The notes: a model not told the origin generated them from the letters alone. 64,000 bases of DNA from Paenirhodobacter hankyongi (GCF_003664585.1 NZ_RCHI01000005.1:1-64000), one strand, 5' to 3'. Numbered from the stretch's first letter, positions 44,104-54,085 are shown. A program made the numbers and translations.

Positions 44104-46479
44104 ATGACGAACCGGCGGAAGAACGCATTTCTCGGGCGTTCGCTTCTCACGACCCGGCTTGTCGCGGTGGCGCTTCTGGGCGGCGGTTTCGCCGCGGCCT
44201 TGCCGCCGGTGGCGGCGATGGCGCAGGAGTATCGCTTTTCGCAGGTGAAGATCGAAGGCAACGACACGATCGAGGCGGCGACCATTCTCGCCTATGCCAA
44301 GATCGCGCGCGGTTCCTCGGTGAGCGCGGCGCAGCTCAATGACGCCTATCAGCGGCTTCAGGGCTCGGGCCTGTTCGAGAAGGTCGATCTGGTGCCGCAG
44401 GGCGGCACGCTGGTCATCCGCGTGCAGGAATTCCCGACCGTCAACGTCGTCTCCTTCGAAGGCAACAAAGTGCTGAAGGACGAGATTCTTGCGGGCGAGG
44501 TGAAGACGCAGCCGCGCAAGGTCTACAGCCCCGCCACGGTCGAGGCCGATGCCGCCGCGATCGTCAAAGGCTATGCCGATGCCGGGCGCGTCAACGTGCG
44601 CGTCGACCCGAAGGTGATCAAGCGCGACAACAACCGTGTCGACGTTGTCTTCGAGGTCAAGGAAGGCTTCGTGTCGGAAGTCGAGCGCATCAGCTTCACC
44701 GGGAACTCCGCCTATTCCGACCGCCGCCTGCGCGATGTGCTGCAGACGAAGCAGGCAGGCCTTCTGCACCGGCTGATCCAGCGCGACAACTTCGTTGCCG
44801 ACCGCGTCGATCTCGACCGTCAGCTGCTGACCGACTTCTATCGCTCGCGCGGCTATCCGGACGTGCAGGTCACCGGCGTGTCCTCGGAAATGGCGCGCGA
44901 CCGCGAAGGCTTTTTCATGACCTTCAACATCCGTGAAGGCCAGCAGTATCACTTCGGCAAGATCACCACCGTTTCCGAGGTGTCCGAGCTCGACGCGAAG
45001 GACTTCGAGAAACTCGCGAAGATCCGCGAGGGCGTGATCTACTCTCCGAACGCCATCGATCTTGCCATCACCCGGATGGAAGAGACGGCGCTGCGCAAGG
45101 GCGCGAATTTCGTGCGCGTCGATCCGCGCATCACCCGCGATCCGAAGACCCAGACCCTGAACGTGGAATTCGCCCTCGTGCGCGGCCAGCGCCTGTTCGT
45201 CGAGCGCATCGACATCGAGGGTAACACCACGACGCTCGACAGCGTGATCCGACGCGAATTCCACACCGTCGAAGGCGACCCCTTCAACGCGCGCGAGATC
45301 CGCAACTCGGCCGAGCGCATCCGCGCGCTTGGCTTCTTCACCAAGGCGGACGTCAATACCCGTCAGGGCTCCGGCCCCGATCAGGTCATCGTCGACGTCA
45401 ACGTCGAGGAACAGCCGACCGGCTCGCTGACCCTGGGCGCAAGCTACGGCGCCTCGCAGGGCTTTGGCGTGAACGTCGGGGTCCAGGAAGCCAACTTCCT
45501 CGGCCGCGGCCAGTATCTCGGTGTGCAGGTCGGCACCACCTCGGGCACGTCGTCGAGCTCGCTCGACTTCATCGAGCCCTACCTCTTCGGGCGTGACCTG
45601 AAGATGCGCTACCACATGTGGTATGACACCTCCGAGAATGACAACTCGGACTACTCGACCCGGATGCAGGGCCTGTCGCCCTCGATCGAATTCCCGCTGG
45701 CACAGAACTCGCGGCTCGAGCTGCGCTATACCTTCAGCCGCGACAAGCTGTACGACGTCACCGCCTATGATCCGGATCCGGATGGGGATTCGACCACCAG
45801 TGACGCGGTTGGCTCCTCGCCGATCCTGTCGCGCGAGGAGGGGCAGTATGACACCTCGTCGCTGGGCTACACCTACACCTGGGACACGCGCCGCACCGGC
45901 ATCGATCCGCGCTATGGCTTCACCTTCCGCTTCTCGCAGGATTACGCGGGGCTGGGCGGCGACGTCACCGCGGTGACCTCGACCGCGCTGCTGCGCGGCG
46001 AGCGCAAGGTCTGGAACGAGGAGGTGACGCTGCGCGCCGAACTCGAGGGCGGCATGGTGAACCCGACCGGCGACACCCAGCTGACGATCCTTGACCGCTT
46101 CTCGGGCAATGGCAAGATCCGCGGCTTCGAGCCGAACGGCTATGGCCCGCGCGACACCGGTGCGCCGAACAAGGATGCGCTCGGCGGCAAGTATTTCGCG
46201 GCGCTGCGGATGGAATCGGAATTCCCGATCGGCATCCCCGAGGAATACGGCGTCACCGGCGGCCTGTTCTGGGACATCGGTTCGGTCTGGGGGCTCGAGG
46301 ACAAGGCCGGGGCCACCGGGACCGTCGATGACAGCATGCACCTGCGCTCGGCGGTCGGCTTCTCGGTGTTCTGGCGCTCGGCGATCGGTCCGCTGCGTCT
46401 GAACTTCTCGAAGGCGATCAAGAAGGAAGACTACGACAAGGAACAGAACTTCGACCTGACCATCTCGACGCAGTTCTGA
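44104..46479 (+). CDS. bamA: Outer membrane protein assembly factor BamA
   Basis: A 791-aa outer-membrane barrel protein that folds and inserts other barrels. A signal peptide (about 1-40, ending near AMAQEY) is followed by five POTRA domains to about residue 375 and a C-terminal 16-strand barrel. The barrel has FSGNGKIRGFEPNGYGP, matching the conserved RGF loop, and the protein ends in the usual Phe (STQF). The ATG follows a weak site, and a promoter at 44032 fits it. Confidence 0.96.
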   Translation: MTNRRKNAFLGRSLLTTRLVAVALLGGGFAAALPPVAAMAQEYRFSQVKIEGNDTIEAATILAYAKIARGSSVSAAQLNDAYQRLQGSGLFEKVDLVPQGGTLVIRVQEFPTVNVVSFEGNKVLKDEILAGEVKTQPRKVYSPATVEADAAAIVKGYADAGRVNVRVDPKVIKRDNNRVDVVFEVKEGFVSEVERISFTGNSAYSDRRLRDVLQTKQAGLLHRLIQRDNFVADRVDLDRQLLTDFYRSRGYPDVQVTGVSSEMARDREGFFMTFNIREGQQYHFGKITTVSEVSELDAKDFEKLAKIREGVIYSPNAIDLAITRMEETALRKGANFVRVDPRITRDPKTQTLNVEFALVRGQRLFVERIDIEGNTTTLDSVIRREFHTVEGDPFNAREIRNSAERIRALGFFTKADVNTRQGSGPDQVIVDVNVEEQPTGSLTLGASYGASQGFGVNVGVQEANFLGRGQYLGVQVGTTSGTSSSSLDFIEPYLFGRDLKMRYHMWYDTSENDNSDYSTRMQGLSPSIEFPLAQNSRLELRYTFSRDKLYDVTAYDPDPDGDSTTSDAVGSSPILSREEGQYDTSSLGYTYTWDTRRTGIDPRYGFTFRFSQDYAGLGGDVTAVTSTALLRGERKVWNEEVTLRAELEGGMVNPTGDTQLTILDRFSGNGKIRGFEPNGYGPRDTGAPNKDALGGKYFAALRMESEFPIGIPEEYGVTGGLFWDIGSVWGLEDKAGATGTVDDSMHLRSAVGFSVFWRSAIGPLRLNFSKAIKKEDYDKEQNFDLTISTQF

Positions 46480-46488
46480 GGCAGGGAG

Positions 46489-47181
46489 ATGCGCTTTCCG
46501 CCGCGTTTCATCGAGGGGCCGGGGCTTTGCCTCGGCCTCGTCGCGCTTGTGGCCGGGCTGGGGGGCATCCTGCCCGGGCCGGTTGCGGCCCAGCAATCGG
46601 CGGGCGACAGCCGCGGCGAGGCGGTGATCCGGGTGCCCAGCCCGGTGCTCACCCTCGACTGGGAGGCGCTGTTCGAGACGACCCGCTGGGGCAAGCGCAT
46701 CCGCGCCGATCTTGCCGCGGAGTCGCGCGCGCTTTCCGACGAGAACAACCGTATCGCAGACGACCTGATCGCCGAGGAAAAGGCGCTGACCGAGCGGCGC
46801 GCGACGATGGACCCGACCGCCTTCCGCACCGAGGCGAATGCCTTCGACGAACGCGCGACGGGCATCCGCAACGCCCAGAAGGCGAAGGCGCAGGCGCTGT
46901 CGCGGCGCTTCGAGGAAAGCCGGCAGGCCTTCTTCGAGGCGGTGACGCCGATGCTCGACGATATCCTGGCCAAGCGCGGCGCAGTCATGGTGCTCGACCG
47001 GCGGGTGATCATCCGCGGCCTTGCCGAGGCGGATGTGACCGATGATCTGGTGCGGCTCGTTGACGGGAAACTGGGCGACGGCCCGGCGGCGGCCGAAGCC
47101 GCAGCGCCCGACACCTCCGCCGCGACCCCCGGGACCGTCGCACCCGAAACTCCCGCCGCGCCGGCCGCGCCGGGCAACTGA
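46489..47181 (+). CDS. OmpH/Skp family periplasmic chaperone
   Basis: A 230-aa exported protein. The signal peptide ends near residue 36 (VAAQQ), followed by a beta-strand part with [19 protein letters not shown], a long charged coiled coil (about 70-145) and the returning strand [14 protein letters not shown]. This is the Skp/OmpH tentacle layout. An Ala/Pro-rich tail of about 45 residues is added. It sits 9 bases after bamA, in the place where skp normally is. Confidence 0.9.
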   Translation: MRFPPRFIEGPGLCLGLVALVAGLGGILPGPVAAQQSAGDSRGEAVIRVPSPVLTLDWEALFETTRWGKRIRADLAAESRALSDENNRIADDLIAEEKALTERRATMDPTAFRTEANAFDERATGIRNAQKAKAQALSRRFEESRQAFFEAVTPMLDDILAKRGAVMVLDRRVIIRGLAEADVTDDLVRLVDGKLGDGPAAAEAAAPDTSAATPGTVAPETPAAPAAPGN

Positions 47182-47261
47182 GCGCGCCCGCATTCTTGCC
47201 AAGCGGCGCTGGCGTTGCTAGCAAGGCTCGACCGCGGACGCTTGAGGATCAAGGACAGACG

Positions 47262-47723
47262 ATGACCGAACCCGCCCCCCATACCTTTGCCGATCTCGCG
47301 CTGATCAAGCGGATCATCCCGCACCGCTACCCGTTCCTGCTGGTGGACAAGGTGCGCGACATCGTCCCCTTCGAATCTGCTGTCGGCATCAAGAACGTCA
47401 CCAGCAACGAGCCGCATTTCCAGGGCCATTTCCCGGATGAGCCGGTGATGCCGGGCGTCACCATCGTCGAGGCGATGGCGCAGACCGCGGCGATCGTCGT
47501 GGGGATCTCGCTCAACCTCATCGACAAGCCGCTCGCCACCTATTTCATGGGCATCGATGGCGTGAAATTCCGCCGCAAGGTGGTGCCGGGCGACGTGCTC
47601 GAGATGCCGGTCAAGGTGATCCGCGGGGGCGGCCGGATCTGGAAGTTCGAGGGTCAGGCGCTGGTCGAGGGGCAACTTGCCGCGCAGGCCGAGTTCACTG
47701 CGATGATGGACCTCAAGGCCTGA
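47262..47723 (+). CDS. fabZ: 3-hydroxyacyl-[ACP] dehydratase FabZ
   Basis: A 153-aa hotdog-fold dehydratase of fatty acid synthesis. [13 protein letters not shown], the catalytic His in [12 protein letters not shown] and the Glu in IVEAMAQTA are present. The ATG at 47262 fits the family length. lpxD, which commonly precedes fabZ, is missing here. lpxA starts 3 bases after the stop. Confidence 0.96.
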   Translation: MTEPAPHTFADLALIKRIIPHRYPFLLVDKVRDIVPFESAVGIKNVTSNEPHFQGHFPDEPVMPGVTIVEAMAQTAAIVVGISLNLIDKPLATYFMGIDGVKFRRKVVPGDVLEMPVKVIRGGGRIWKFEGQALVEGQLAAQAEFTAMMDLKA

Positions 47724-47726
47724 GCC

Positions 47727-48521
47727 ATGGCGATTGATCCGGGCGCCATCATTCATCCTTCCGCCGTCATCGAAGAGGGCGCCACGATTGCCGCGGGCGT
47801 CCACATCGGGCCGTTCTGTCATGTCGGCCCCGAGGTGTGCCTTGCCGAGGGCGTCGAGCTGAAATCGCATGTCGTCGTCTCCGGCCTGACCGAGATCGGC
47901 GAGGACACCACCGTCTTTCCCTTCGCCTCGCTCGGTCAGGTGCCGCAGGACCTGAAATACAAGGGCGAGAAGACGCGGCTGGTGATCGGCAAGCGCAACC
48001 GCATCCGCGAATACGTGACGATGAACCCCGGCACCGAAGGCGGCGGCGGGGTCACCCGCGTCGGTGACGACGGGTTGTTCATGTCCTCGAGCCATGTCGC
48101 CCATGACGTCACGATCGGCGACCGGGTGATCCTGGTGAACTCGGTCGCGATCGCCGGGCATTGCCACATCGAGGATGACGTGATCGTCGGCGGGCTGTCG
48201 GGCGTGCACCAATGGGTGCGGATCGGCCATGGCGCGATCATCGGCGCGCTGTCGATGGTGACCTCGGACGTGATCCCGCATGCGCTGGTCGCCGGGCCGC
48301 GCGCGCAGCTCGAGGGGCTGAACCTCGTCGGGCTGAAGCGCCGCGGCGTGTCGCGGGCGGAAATCGGGGCCCTGCGCGAGCTCTACATGGCGCTGTCCGA
48401 GGGCAACTTCCGCGAACAGGCGCGCAAGCTCCATGACGAGGGCACCGACAGTGCGCTTGCCCGCGAGGTGCTCGATTTCATCCTCGGTCCGTCGGACCGC
48501 AGCTTCCTGACGCCGCGATGA
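47727..48521 (+). CDS. lpxA: UDP-N-acetylglucosamine acyltransferase LpxA
   Basis: A 264-aa left-handed beta-helix protein, first step of lipid A synthesis. It has repeated hexapeptides in the first 180 residues (VIEEGATIAAGVHIGPFCHVG and the like), the catalytic-His region SSHVAHDVTIGD, and a helical C-terminus. The length is standard. It overlaps lpxI by 4 bases. Confidence 0.96.
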   Translation: MAIDPGAIIHPSAVIEEGATIAAGVHIGPFCHVGPEVCLAEGVELKSHVVVSGLTEIGEDTTVFPFASLGQVPQDLKYKGEKTRLVIGKRNRIREYVTMNPGTEGGGGVTRVGDDGLFMSSSHVAHDVTIGDRVILVNSVAIAGHCHIEDDVIVGGLSGVHQWVRIGHGAIIGALSMVTSDVIPHALVAGPRAQLEGLNLVGLKRRGVSRAEIGALRELYMALSEGNFREQARKLHDEGTDSALAREVLDFILGPSDRSFLTPR

Positions 48522-49330
48522 ACATCGGTGCCGAAACCGCGCTGATCGCGGGGACGGGCGGGCTGCCGGCGCTGCTGGCCGCCGCCGCGCCCGGGATGCT
48601 GCTGTGCGAGCTCGATGGCTTTGCCTCGGCCGTGCCGGGGGCCGAGCCGCTGCGTTTTCGCGTCGAGCGGCTGGTGCCCTTCCTTGACGCGCTGATTGCG
48701 CGCGGGGTGACGCGGGTCTGCTTTGCCGGCGCGATCCAGCGCCCGAAGCTCGAACCCGAGCTGTTCGACGCGCAGACCGCGGCGCTGGTGCCGCGGCTGG
48801 TCGGCGCGATGCAGGCGGGCGATGACGCGACGCTGCGCGCGGTGATCGAGCTGTTCGAGGATTGGGGGCTGGTCGTCGTCGGCGCCGACGAGATCGCGCC
48901 CGAGCTGGTGCCGGGCGAGGGCGTGCTTGCGGGCGCGCTGCGCGCGGTCGACAAGACCGATGCCGCGCGCGCCGCCGAGATCGTCACCGCGCTTGGCGCG
49001 GTCGATGTCGGGCAGGGCGCGGTGGTGGCGCAGGGCCTGTGCCTTGCGGTCGAAAGCCTGCCGGGCACCGATGCGATGCTCGATTTCGTCGCGGCGCATC
49101 GCGGCCAGCGCCGCGGGCCGGTGGGGGGCGTCTTCTTCAAGGCGCCGAAACCCGGTCAGGACCGCCGCATCGACCTGCCGGCGATCGGGCCGCAGACCGT
49201 GGCGAAGGCTGCCGCAGCGGGGCTTTCGGGCATCGTCTTCGAGGCGGGGGGCGTGCTGCTCCTTGACCGCGCCGCGACCGTGGCCGCGGCCGAGGAGGCC
49301 GGGATCTTCCTCTGGGGGCGGGCAGGATGA
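48518..49330 (+). CDS. lpxI: UDP-2,3-diacylglucosamine diphosphatase LpxI
   Basis: A 270-aa enzyme making lipid X by cutting the pyrophosphate of UDP-diacylglucosamine. The N-terminus (TALIAGTGGLPALLAAAA) and the C-terminal DUF1009 domain (VVVAQGLCLAVESLPGTDAML, KAPKPGQDRRIDLPAIGP) match LpxI. This is the alphaproteobacterial form that replaces LpxH. It overlaps both lpxA and lpxB by 4 bases. Confidence 0.93.
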   Translation: MNIGAETALIAGTGGLPALLAAAAPGMLLCELDGFASAVPGAEPLRFRVERLVPFLDALIARGVTRVCFAGAIQRPKLEPELFDAQTAALVPRLVGAMQAGDDATLRAVIELFEDWGLVVVGADEIAPELVPGEGVLAGALRAVDKTDAARAAEIVTALGAVDVGQGAVVAQGLCLAVESLPGTDAMLDFVAAHRGQRRGPVGGVFFKAPKPGQDRRIDLPAIGPQTVAKAAAAGLSGIVFEAGGVLLLDRAATVAAAEEAGIFLWGRAG

Positions 49331-50481
49331 GGCTGTTCCTGGTCGCGGGCGAGGCTTCGGGCGACAAGCTCGGCGCGGCGCTGATGGCCGGGATGAAGGC
49401 GCTTGCGCCGGGCGTCGAATTCTCCGGCGTCGGTGGCCCGCTGATGGAGGCCGAGGGCCTCGTCAGCCTGTTCCCGATGGAGGAGCTGTCGGTGATGGGC
49501 ATCGCGGAGGTGCTGCCGAAATACCGCCAGCTCAAGCGCCGCATCGCCGAGACCGCACAGGCCGTGCTCGACACCGGGCCCGCCGCGCTCGTCACCATCG
49601 ACAGCCCCGATTTCTCGTTGCGGGTCGCGCGAATCGTCAAGGCGGCGCGCCCGGATCTGCGCACCATCCATTACGTCGCGCCCTCGGTCTGGGCCTGGCG
49701 CCCCGGCCGCGCGGTGAAGATGGCCAAGGTGATCGACCACGTCCTGGCGCTTCTGCCCTTCGAGCCGCCCTATATGGAAGCCGCGGGCATGAGCTGCGAT
49801 TTCGTCGGCCATCCGGTGGTCGCCGAGCCGCGGGCAACTGCCGCCGAGGCCGCGCTCTTCCGCGAGCGCCACGGCATCGGTGACGACCAGCCCCTGGTGC
49901 TGTGCCTGCCCGGTTCGCGCCGGGGCGAGGTCGAGCGGCTCGGGCCGCGCTTCGACGAGGCGCTGATGCGGCTGCGCGACCGCGAGCCCGGGTTGCGGGT
50001 GGTGCTGCCCACGGTGCGCGGCGTCGCTCCCCTGGTGCGCGAGATGTCGGCGCGCTGGCCGGTCGCGCCCATCGTGGTCGAGGAGGCGGCGGACAAGCGC
50101 GCGGCCTTCGCCGCGGCCGATCTGGCGCTGGCCGCCTCGGGCACGGTCAGCCTTGAGCTTGCGGCAAGCCGCACGCCGATGGTGATCGCCTATGACGCCA
50201 GTTTCCTCACCTGGCACATCATCTGGCGGATGCTGCGCGTCGATACGGTGACGCTGGTCAATCTGGTGTCCGAGACCCGGGCGATCCCGGAATTTCTCGG
50301 CCCCGAATGCCGCCCGGACCGGATCTGCCACGCCCTCGTGCAGCTTCTGGAAAGCCCGGAGGCGCGGGCCGGTCAGCATGCGGCGATGGAAGAGACGATG
50401 CGCCGGCTTGGCGAGGGCGGCGAGGCGCCGGGGCTGCGCGCGGCGCGCTCGGTGCTGGCGGCGATCGAGCGGCGGCGTTGA
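49327..50481 (+). CDS. lpxB: Lipid-A-disaccharide synthase LpxB
   Basis: A 384-aa peripheral glycosyltransferase (GT19) joining two lipid X derivatives. The N-terminus is FLVAGEASGDKLGAALM. VGGPLMEAEGL, FVGHPV and LCLPGSRRGEVERL are conserved. It overlaps lpxI by 4 bases and ends on TGATG, sharing one base with the next start. Confidence 0.96.
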   Translation: MRLFLVAGEASGDKLGAALMAGMKALAPGVEFSGVGGPLMEAEGLVSLFPMEELSVMGIAEVLPKYRQLKRRIAETAQAVLDTGPAALVTIDSPDFSLRVARIVKAARPDLRTIHYVAPSVWAWRPGRAVKMAKVIDHVLALLPFEPPYMEAAGMSCDFVGHPVVAEPRATAAEAALFRERHGIGDDQPLVLCLPGSRRGEVERLGPRFDEALMRLRDREPGLRVVLPTVRGVAPLVREMSARWPVAPIVVEEAADKRAAFAAADLALAASGTVSLELAASRTPMVIAYDASFLTWHIIWRMLRVDTVTLVNLVSETRAIPEFLGPECRPDRICHALVQLLESPEARAGQHAAMEETMRRLGEGGEAPGLRAARSVLAAIERRR

Positions 50482-50765
50482 TGCGGGGCGTCCTGGCGGT
50501 CGTGCTGCTCGTGCTCGCCACGCCGGCCGCACGGGCCGAAGAGGGCGCGACGACGATCGGGGAACCGGCGGGCGAGGCGATCTGGGAGGCGGACTGCGCC
50601 GGGTGTCACCGCGATGTGGACAGGGCGCTTGCCCGGGTGAGCTGGGCGCTGACCGGCCAGCCGCCGCCTGAACGCGCGGTCTGGCTGCGCGATTTCATCC
50701 TGAACCACCACACGCCGGCGCGCGACAAGGTCGAGGTGCTGGCCGCTTGGCTGGCGCAGCGCTGA
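50481..50765 (+). CDS. Small exported one-heme cytochrome c-like protein
   Basis: A 94-aa protein. A signal peptide (1-19, ending AARA) is followed by one heme c site CAGCH (39-43). There is no Met after the heme site to act as the sixth ligand, so a His (such as NHH near 75) or an open site is possible. The C-terminal helix RDKVEVLAAWL resembles the end of short c-type cytochromes. Its start shares a base with the lpxB stop, so it is expressed with lipid A genes. Function unknown. Confidence 0.75.
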   Translation: MRGVLAVVLLVLATPAARAEEGATTIGEPAGEAIWEADCAGCHRDVDRALARVSWALTGQPPPERAVWLRDFILNHHTPARDKVEVLAAWLAQR

Positions 50766-50773
50766 GCCGAGCC

Positions 50774-51658
50774 TCAGACCTTCTCGAGCGGGATCACGTC
50801 GACCGCCTGCCGGGTCTCGTGGCCGCCCGCGGTGCGCATCACGCCGCGCACCGGTGCCACGTCGGAATAGTCGCGGCCGACGGCGATGGTGACGTAATCC
50901 TCACCGGCGAACTGGTCATTCGTCGGGTCGAACTCGATCCAGCCGGCCTCGAAGCCGACCCAGGCCCGGACCCAGGCGTGCATCGCGTCCGCACCCTCGA
51001 GCCGCGGCTTGCCGGGAGGCGGGAAGGTGCGCAGGAAGCCCGAGACATAGCCCGCCGGAATGCCGATGCCGCGCAATGCGGCGATCATGATATGGGTGAA
51101 GTCCTGACACACGCCGCGGCGCTGCGCGAAGGCCTCGCGCGCCGAGGTGTCGACGGTCGTCGCCTCGGCGTCGAAGGTCATCGCCCGGTTCAGTGCGCGC
51201 CCGATCGCCACCACCGCCTGTTGCGCCGTCATCCCCGCCGCAAGCTGCTTGCGGGCGAAGGCCGTGGTCTCGGTCATCGGCGCGACGCGGGGGCTGGCGC
51301 CCAAGAAATGGTGCGGCACCTCGGGGGCCAGGCTCTGCTGGGCCGCGATCTCGTCGGGCAACCGGTCAAGGAGCGCGGAGAGATCACTTGCAGGCGGCGC
51401 GGCGCGGCGCTCGACCTTGGCGGCCAGCTGGAACGAGACCGCATCGATCGGGGCATGCCAGGTGACCGAGGTGGTCGAATTGCCGAAGAAGTCGATCGCC
51501 TCGCGCCGCTCGTCGGGCATCGGCTCGACAGTCAGCAGCCGCGACAGCACGCGCTGTCGGCCCGGGATATCAGAGGGCAGCAGCCGCACGAGATTGCGGA
51601 TGTGATCCGAGGGAGCGGCATAGTCGTAGTCGATCGCGAGCCTGATTTCGTACAGCAT
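50774..51658 (-). CDS. Transglutaminase-like cysteine protease family protein
   Basis: A 294-aa protein with the bacterial transglutaminase N-terminal domain (YEIRLAIDYDYAAPSDHIRN) and a transglutaminase core. The triad candidates are Cys184 in RGVCQDFTHI, His227 in ADAMHAWV and Asp244 in EFDPTNDQ. It has no signal peptide, so it is likely cytosolic. It is the last gene of a leftward three-gene operon, 9 bases after the ATP-grasp gene. It probably cuts or re-ligates peptide bonds made by the operon's amidoligases. Confidence 0.88.
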   Translation of the reverse strand: MLYEIRLAIDYDYAAPSDHIRNLVRLLPSDIPGRQRVLSRLLTVEPMPDERREAIDFFGNSTTSVTWHAPIDAVSFQLAAKVERRAAPPASDLSALLDRLPDEIAAQQSLAPEVPHHFLGASPRVAPMTETTAFARKQLAAGMTAQQAVVAIGRALNRAMTFDAEATTVDTSAREAFAQRRGVCQDFTHIMIAALRGIGIPAGYVSGFLRTFPPPGKPRLEGADAMHAWVRAWVGFEAGWIEFDPTNDQFAGEDYVTIAVGRDYSDVAPVRGVMRTAGGHETRQAVDVIPLEKV

Positions 51659-51667
51659 GTCAGCCCT

Positions 51668-54085
51668 TTACCGCAGATACGCCGCGCCGATGAGATCCGA
51701 GATCCCGGCCAGTTCGCCGCGCAGGGTGCACAGGCGGTCGGTGTCGATTTCGGCCGGTGTGGCGATCAGCAGCGCGCTTTCGACCGGCACGATGGCGCGC
51801 AGCAGCGCCGTCAGCCGGCCGTTCTCGCGCGCGTTCGGCAGCGCCTCGGCCAGATAGCGCAGCCGCTGCACCTGGAACAGGATCGCGCGCGGGTTGTCGG
51901 CATCGAGGGCGAGCAGATCGACGACGGTATCGCGCGAGGTCTCGACCCGGTAGCGGCGCTGGTGGGTGATGACGCTGTCGGCGACCTCGACCGCCATGTC
52001 GAGCGAGCCCTCGGGCGCCTCGGCATCGGCAAAGGTGGCCAGGAGCGCGGCAAGCGAATCCGCCCGTTCGAGCGCCCGGCCGAAGCTGAGGAAGCGCCAG
52101 CCCGAGAAGCGATACATGTTCTCGTGCACGAGACCGGAAAAGCCGGTGATCTTGCGCAAAAGCACCGACATCGCGCGCGCGGCATCGTCGCCGGGCTGCG
52201 CCGTGGTGGTCATCCGTCGCGCCGTCTTCAGCATGTCGTTCAGCGCCGCCCAGCCATCGGTCGAGAACCGGTCGCGCACCTTGCCCGCACAGCTGCGCGC
52301 CGCCTCGAGCCGATCGATCAGCGCCGCGGGCACCGGTTCCTCAAGGTCATAGCCATAGCCGGTGAGGAACTCGTCCAGCCGCAGCAGGCGCGCGTCATTC
52401 GGGTTGTCGGTGGCGGCCAGGCGCAGATGATAGGCGCGGATCAGGCGGATCGCGTCTTCGCTGCGCTCGACATAGCGGCCAAGCCAATAGAGGTTGTCGG
52501 CGGCGCGAGAAGGAAGGATTGCGGTAGTGGCGCGGTGGAAATCAGGCGTCGGGCGCGGCGCGAGGGTTTCTTGCGGCACCGGCCGGTCGGAGACCACCCA
52601 GACGTCGGCGACCGAACCGCCACGCTGCATCGCCAGCGCCGTCGCATCGCCGGTCTTGCCGATCCGGGCATAGCCGCCCTGCATGAAGCGCCAGCCGCGG
52701 GGCGTGCGCGCGGCAAAGATGCGGATCGTCATCGGCCGCGGCTCGACCCGGCCGCCGTCCTCGGCATCGACCCAGACGGGTGTCGTCGACAGAGTCACCG
52801 CCTCCTGGCCAACCAGCCCCTGGCCCTCGCGTTCGAGCCAGTCGGTGATCGAGCGGGTGCCGCCGTCGCGGAAGGCGCCACCAAGCGCCGACTCGGCGCC
52901 GATGTCGAAGGGCAGGTCACAGGCATAGGCCGGGCCGATCATCATCCGCGCGGCATTGTCGCGGACATAGGCGCGCTCGGTGTCGCCGCCGCACCACCAG
53001 GTGGCGATGTTGGGCAGCTTCAGCGGCGCGCCCGCCAGCACCTCGGCGATCCGCGGCAGGAAGGCCATCATCGCCCGCATCTCGAGCACGCCCGAGCCGA
53101 GCGCGTTGACGAGGGCAAGGTTGCCAAGCCGCACCGCCTCCATCAGCCCCGGCGTGCCGATCCGGCTCGACGGATCGAGTTCCAGAGGATCGGCAAAGGC
53201 GCCATCGATGCGCCGCCACAGCACGCCGAGCGGCTGCGGCCCCTCGATTGTGCGCACCATCGCCTGACCGTTCTCGACCAGCAGATCCTCGCCTTCGAGC
53301 AGCATCAGGCCGAGGTAGCGCGCGATGTAGGTGTGTTCGTAATAGCTGTCGTTATGCGGGCCGGGGGTCAGGATGCCTGCGGCGCGCTCGCGCCCGCCCG
53401 CGCCCTGCGCGAGCCGTTGCAGCGCCTCGCGATAGGCGCCGAAGAAGCCCGCAAGGCGGTGGATATGGGCCCGCGGGAAGCGTTCGGGGAAGATCCGCCC
53501 GGTCGCCATCCGGTTTTCCAGCGCGAAGCCCGCGCCCGAAGGCGCCTGTGTGCGGTCGCCGAGCACGAGCCACGAGCCGTCGGGCGAGCGGCCGACCTCG
53601 AAGGCGAGGAAATGCAGGTAATGGCCGCCGCGCGGCGGCACGCCGACCATCGGCCGCAGCCATTGCCGCGAGCCCGCGATCAGCTCGGCCGGCAGATGGC
53701 CGTCGCGCACGAGCCGTCCCTGGCCGTAGAGATCGGCCATGACCTCCTCGAGCAGGTCGGCACGTTGCGCCAGCCCGTCGCAGATGCCTTGCCATTCGTC
53801 CTCGTGCAGGATCACCGGGATATGGCTGAGCGGCCATTCCCGTTCCTGCAACGGGTCGTTCGAATATTGCCGGAAGAACACGCCGGCATCGCGCAGATAG
53901 AGATTGCCGCGCTCGAAGCGCGCGGCAATCTCGTCACGGTTGAGCCGCGAGAAGCGGTCGACGAAGCGGCGCCAGACCGGCCGCATCCGGCCCTCGGCGT
54001 CGAACAGCTCGTCCGCGACGCCCGGGGTGAGCCGGTAGTCGGAGAAGAGGTCCGGTGCGGGGGGCGTCGTGGCGGGCTCGGTCAT
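51668..54085 (-). CDS. Circularly permuted ATP-grasp/alpha-E fusion protein
   Basis: An 805-aa fusion. Residues 1 to about 500 are the circularly permuted ATP-grasp peptide ligase (DUF404/DUF407 type) with HIPVILHEDEWQGICDGLAQR, GPHNDSYYEHTYIARYLGL and the GTPGLMEAVRLGNLALVNALG block. From about 515 the alpha-E (DUF403) helical domain starts at LPSRAADNLYWLGRYVERSED. In many bacteria the two parts are separate genes. The enzyme is expected to form peptide-like bonds at the cost of ATP. Middle gene of the operon. Confidence 0.9.
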   Translation of the reverse strand: MTEPATTPPAPDLFSDYRLTPGVADELFDAEGRMRPVWRRFVDRFSRLNRDEIAARFERGNLYLRDAGVFFRQYSNDPLQEREWPLSHIPVILHEDEWQGICDGLAQRADLLEEVMADLYGQGRLVRDGHLPAELIAGSRQWLRPMVGVPPRGGHYLHFLAFEVGRSPDGSWLVLGDRTQAPSGAGFALENRMATGRIFPERFPRAHIHRLAGFFGAYREALQRLAQGAGGRERAAGILTPGPHNDSYYEHTYIARYLGLMLLEGEDLLVENGQAMVRTIEGPQPLGVLWRRIDGAFADPLELDPSSRIGTPGLMEAVRLGNLALVNALGSGVLEMRAMMAFLPRIAEVLAGAPLKLPNIATWWCGGDTERAYVRDNAARMMIGPAYACDLPFDIGAESALGGAFRDGGTRSITDWLEREGQGLVGQEAVTLSTTPVWVDAEDGGRVEPRPMTIRIFAARTPRGWRFMQGGYARIGKTGDATALAMQRGGSVADVWVVSDRPVPQETLAPRPTPDFHRATTAILPSRAADNLYWLGRYVERSEDAIRLIRAYHLRLAATDNPNDARLLRLDEFLTGYGYDLEEPVPAALIDRLEAARSCAGKVRDRFSTDGWAALNDMLKTARRMTTTAQPGDDAARAMSVLLRKITGFSGLVHENMYRFSGWRFLSFGRALERADSLAALLATFADAEAPEGSLDMAVEVADSVITHQRRYRVETSRDTVVDLLALDADNPRAILFQVQRLRYLAEALPNARENGRLTALLRAIVPVESALLIATPAEIDTDRLCTLRGELAGISDLIGAAYLR

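Noticed and set aside
43879-47202. 1100-codon open frame opposite bamA and skp
   Set aside because: Antisense to bamA, whose domains, signal peptide and C-terminal Phe are clear.
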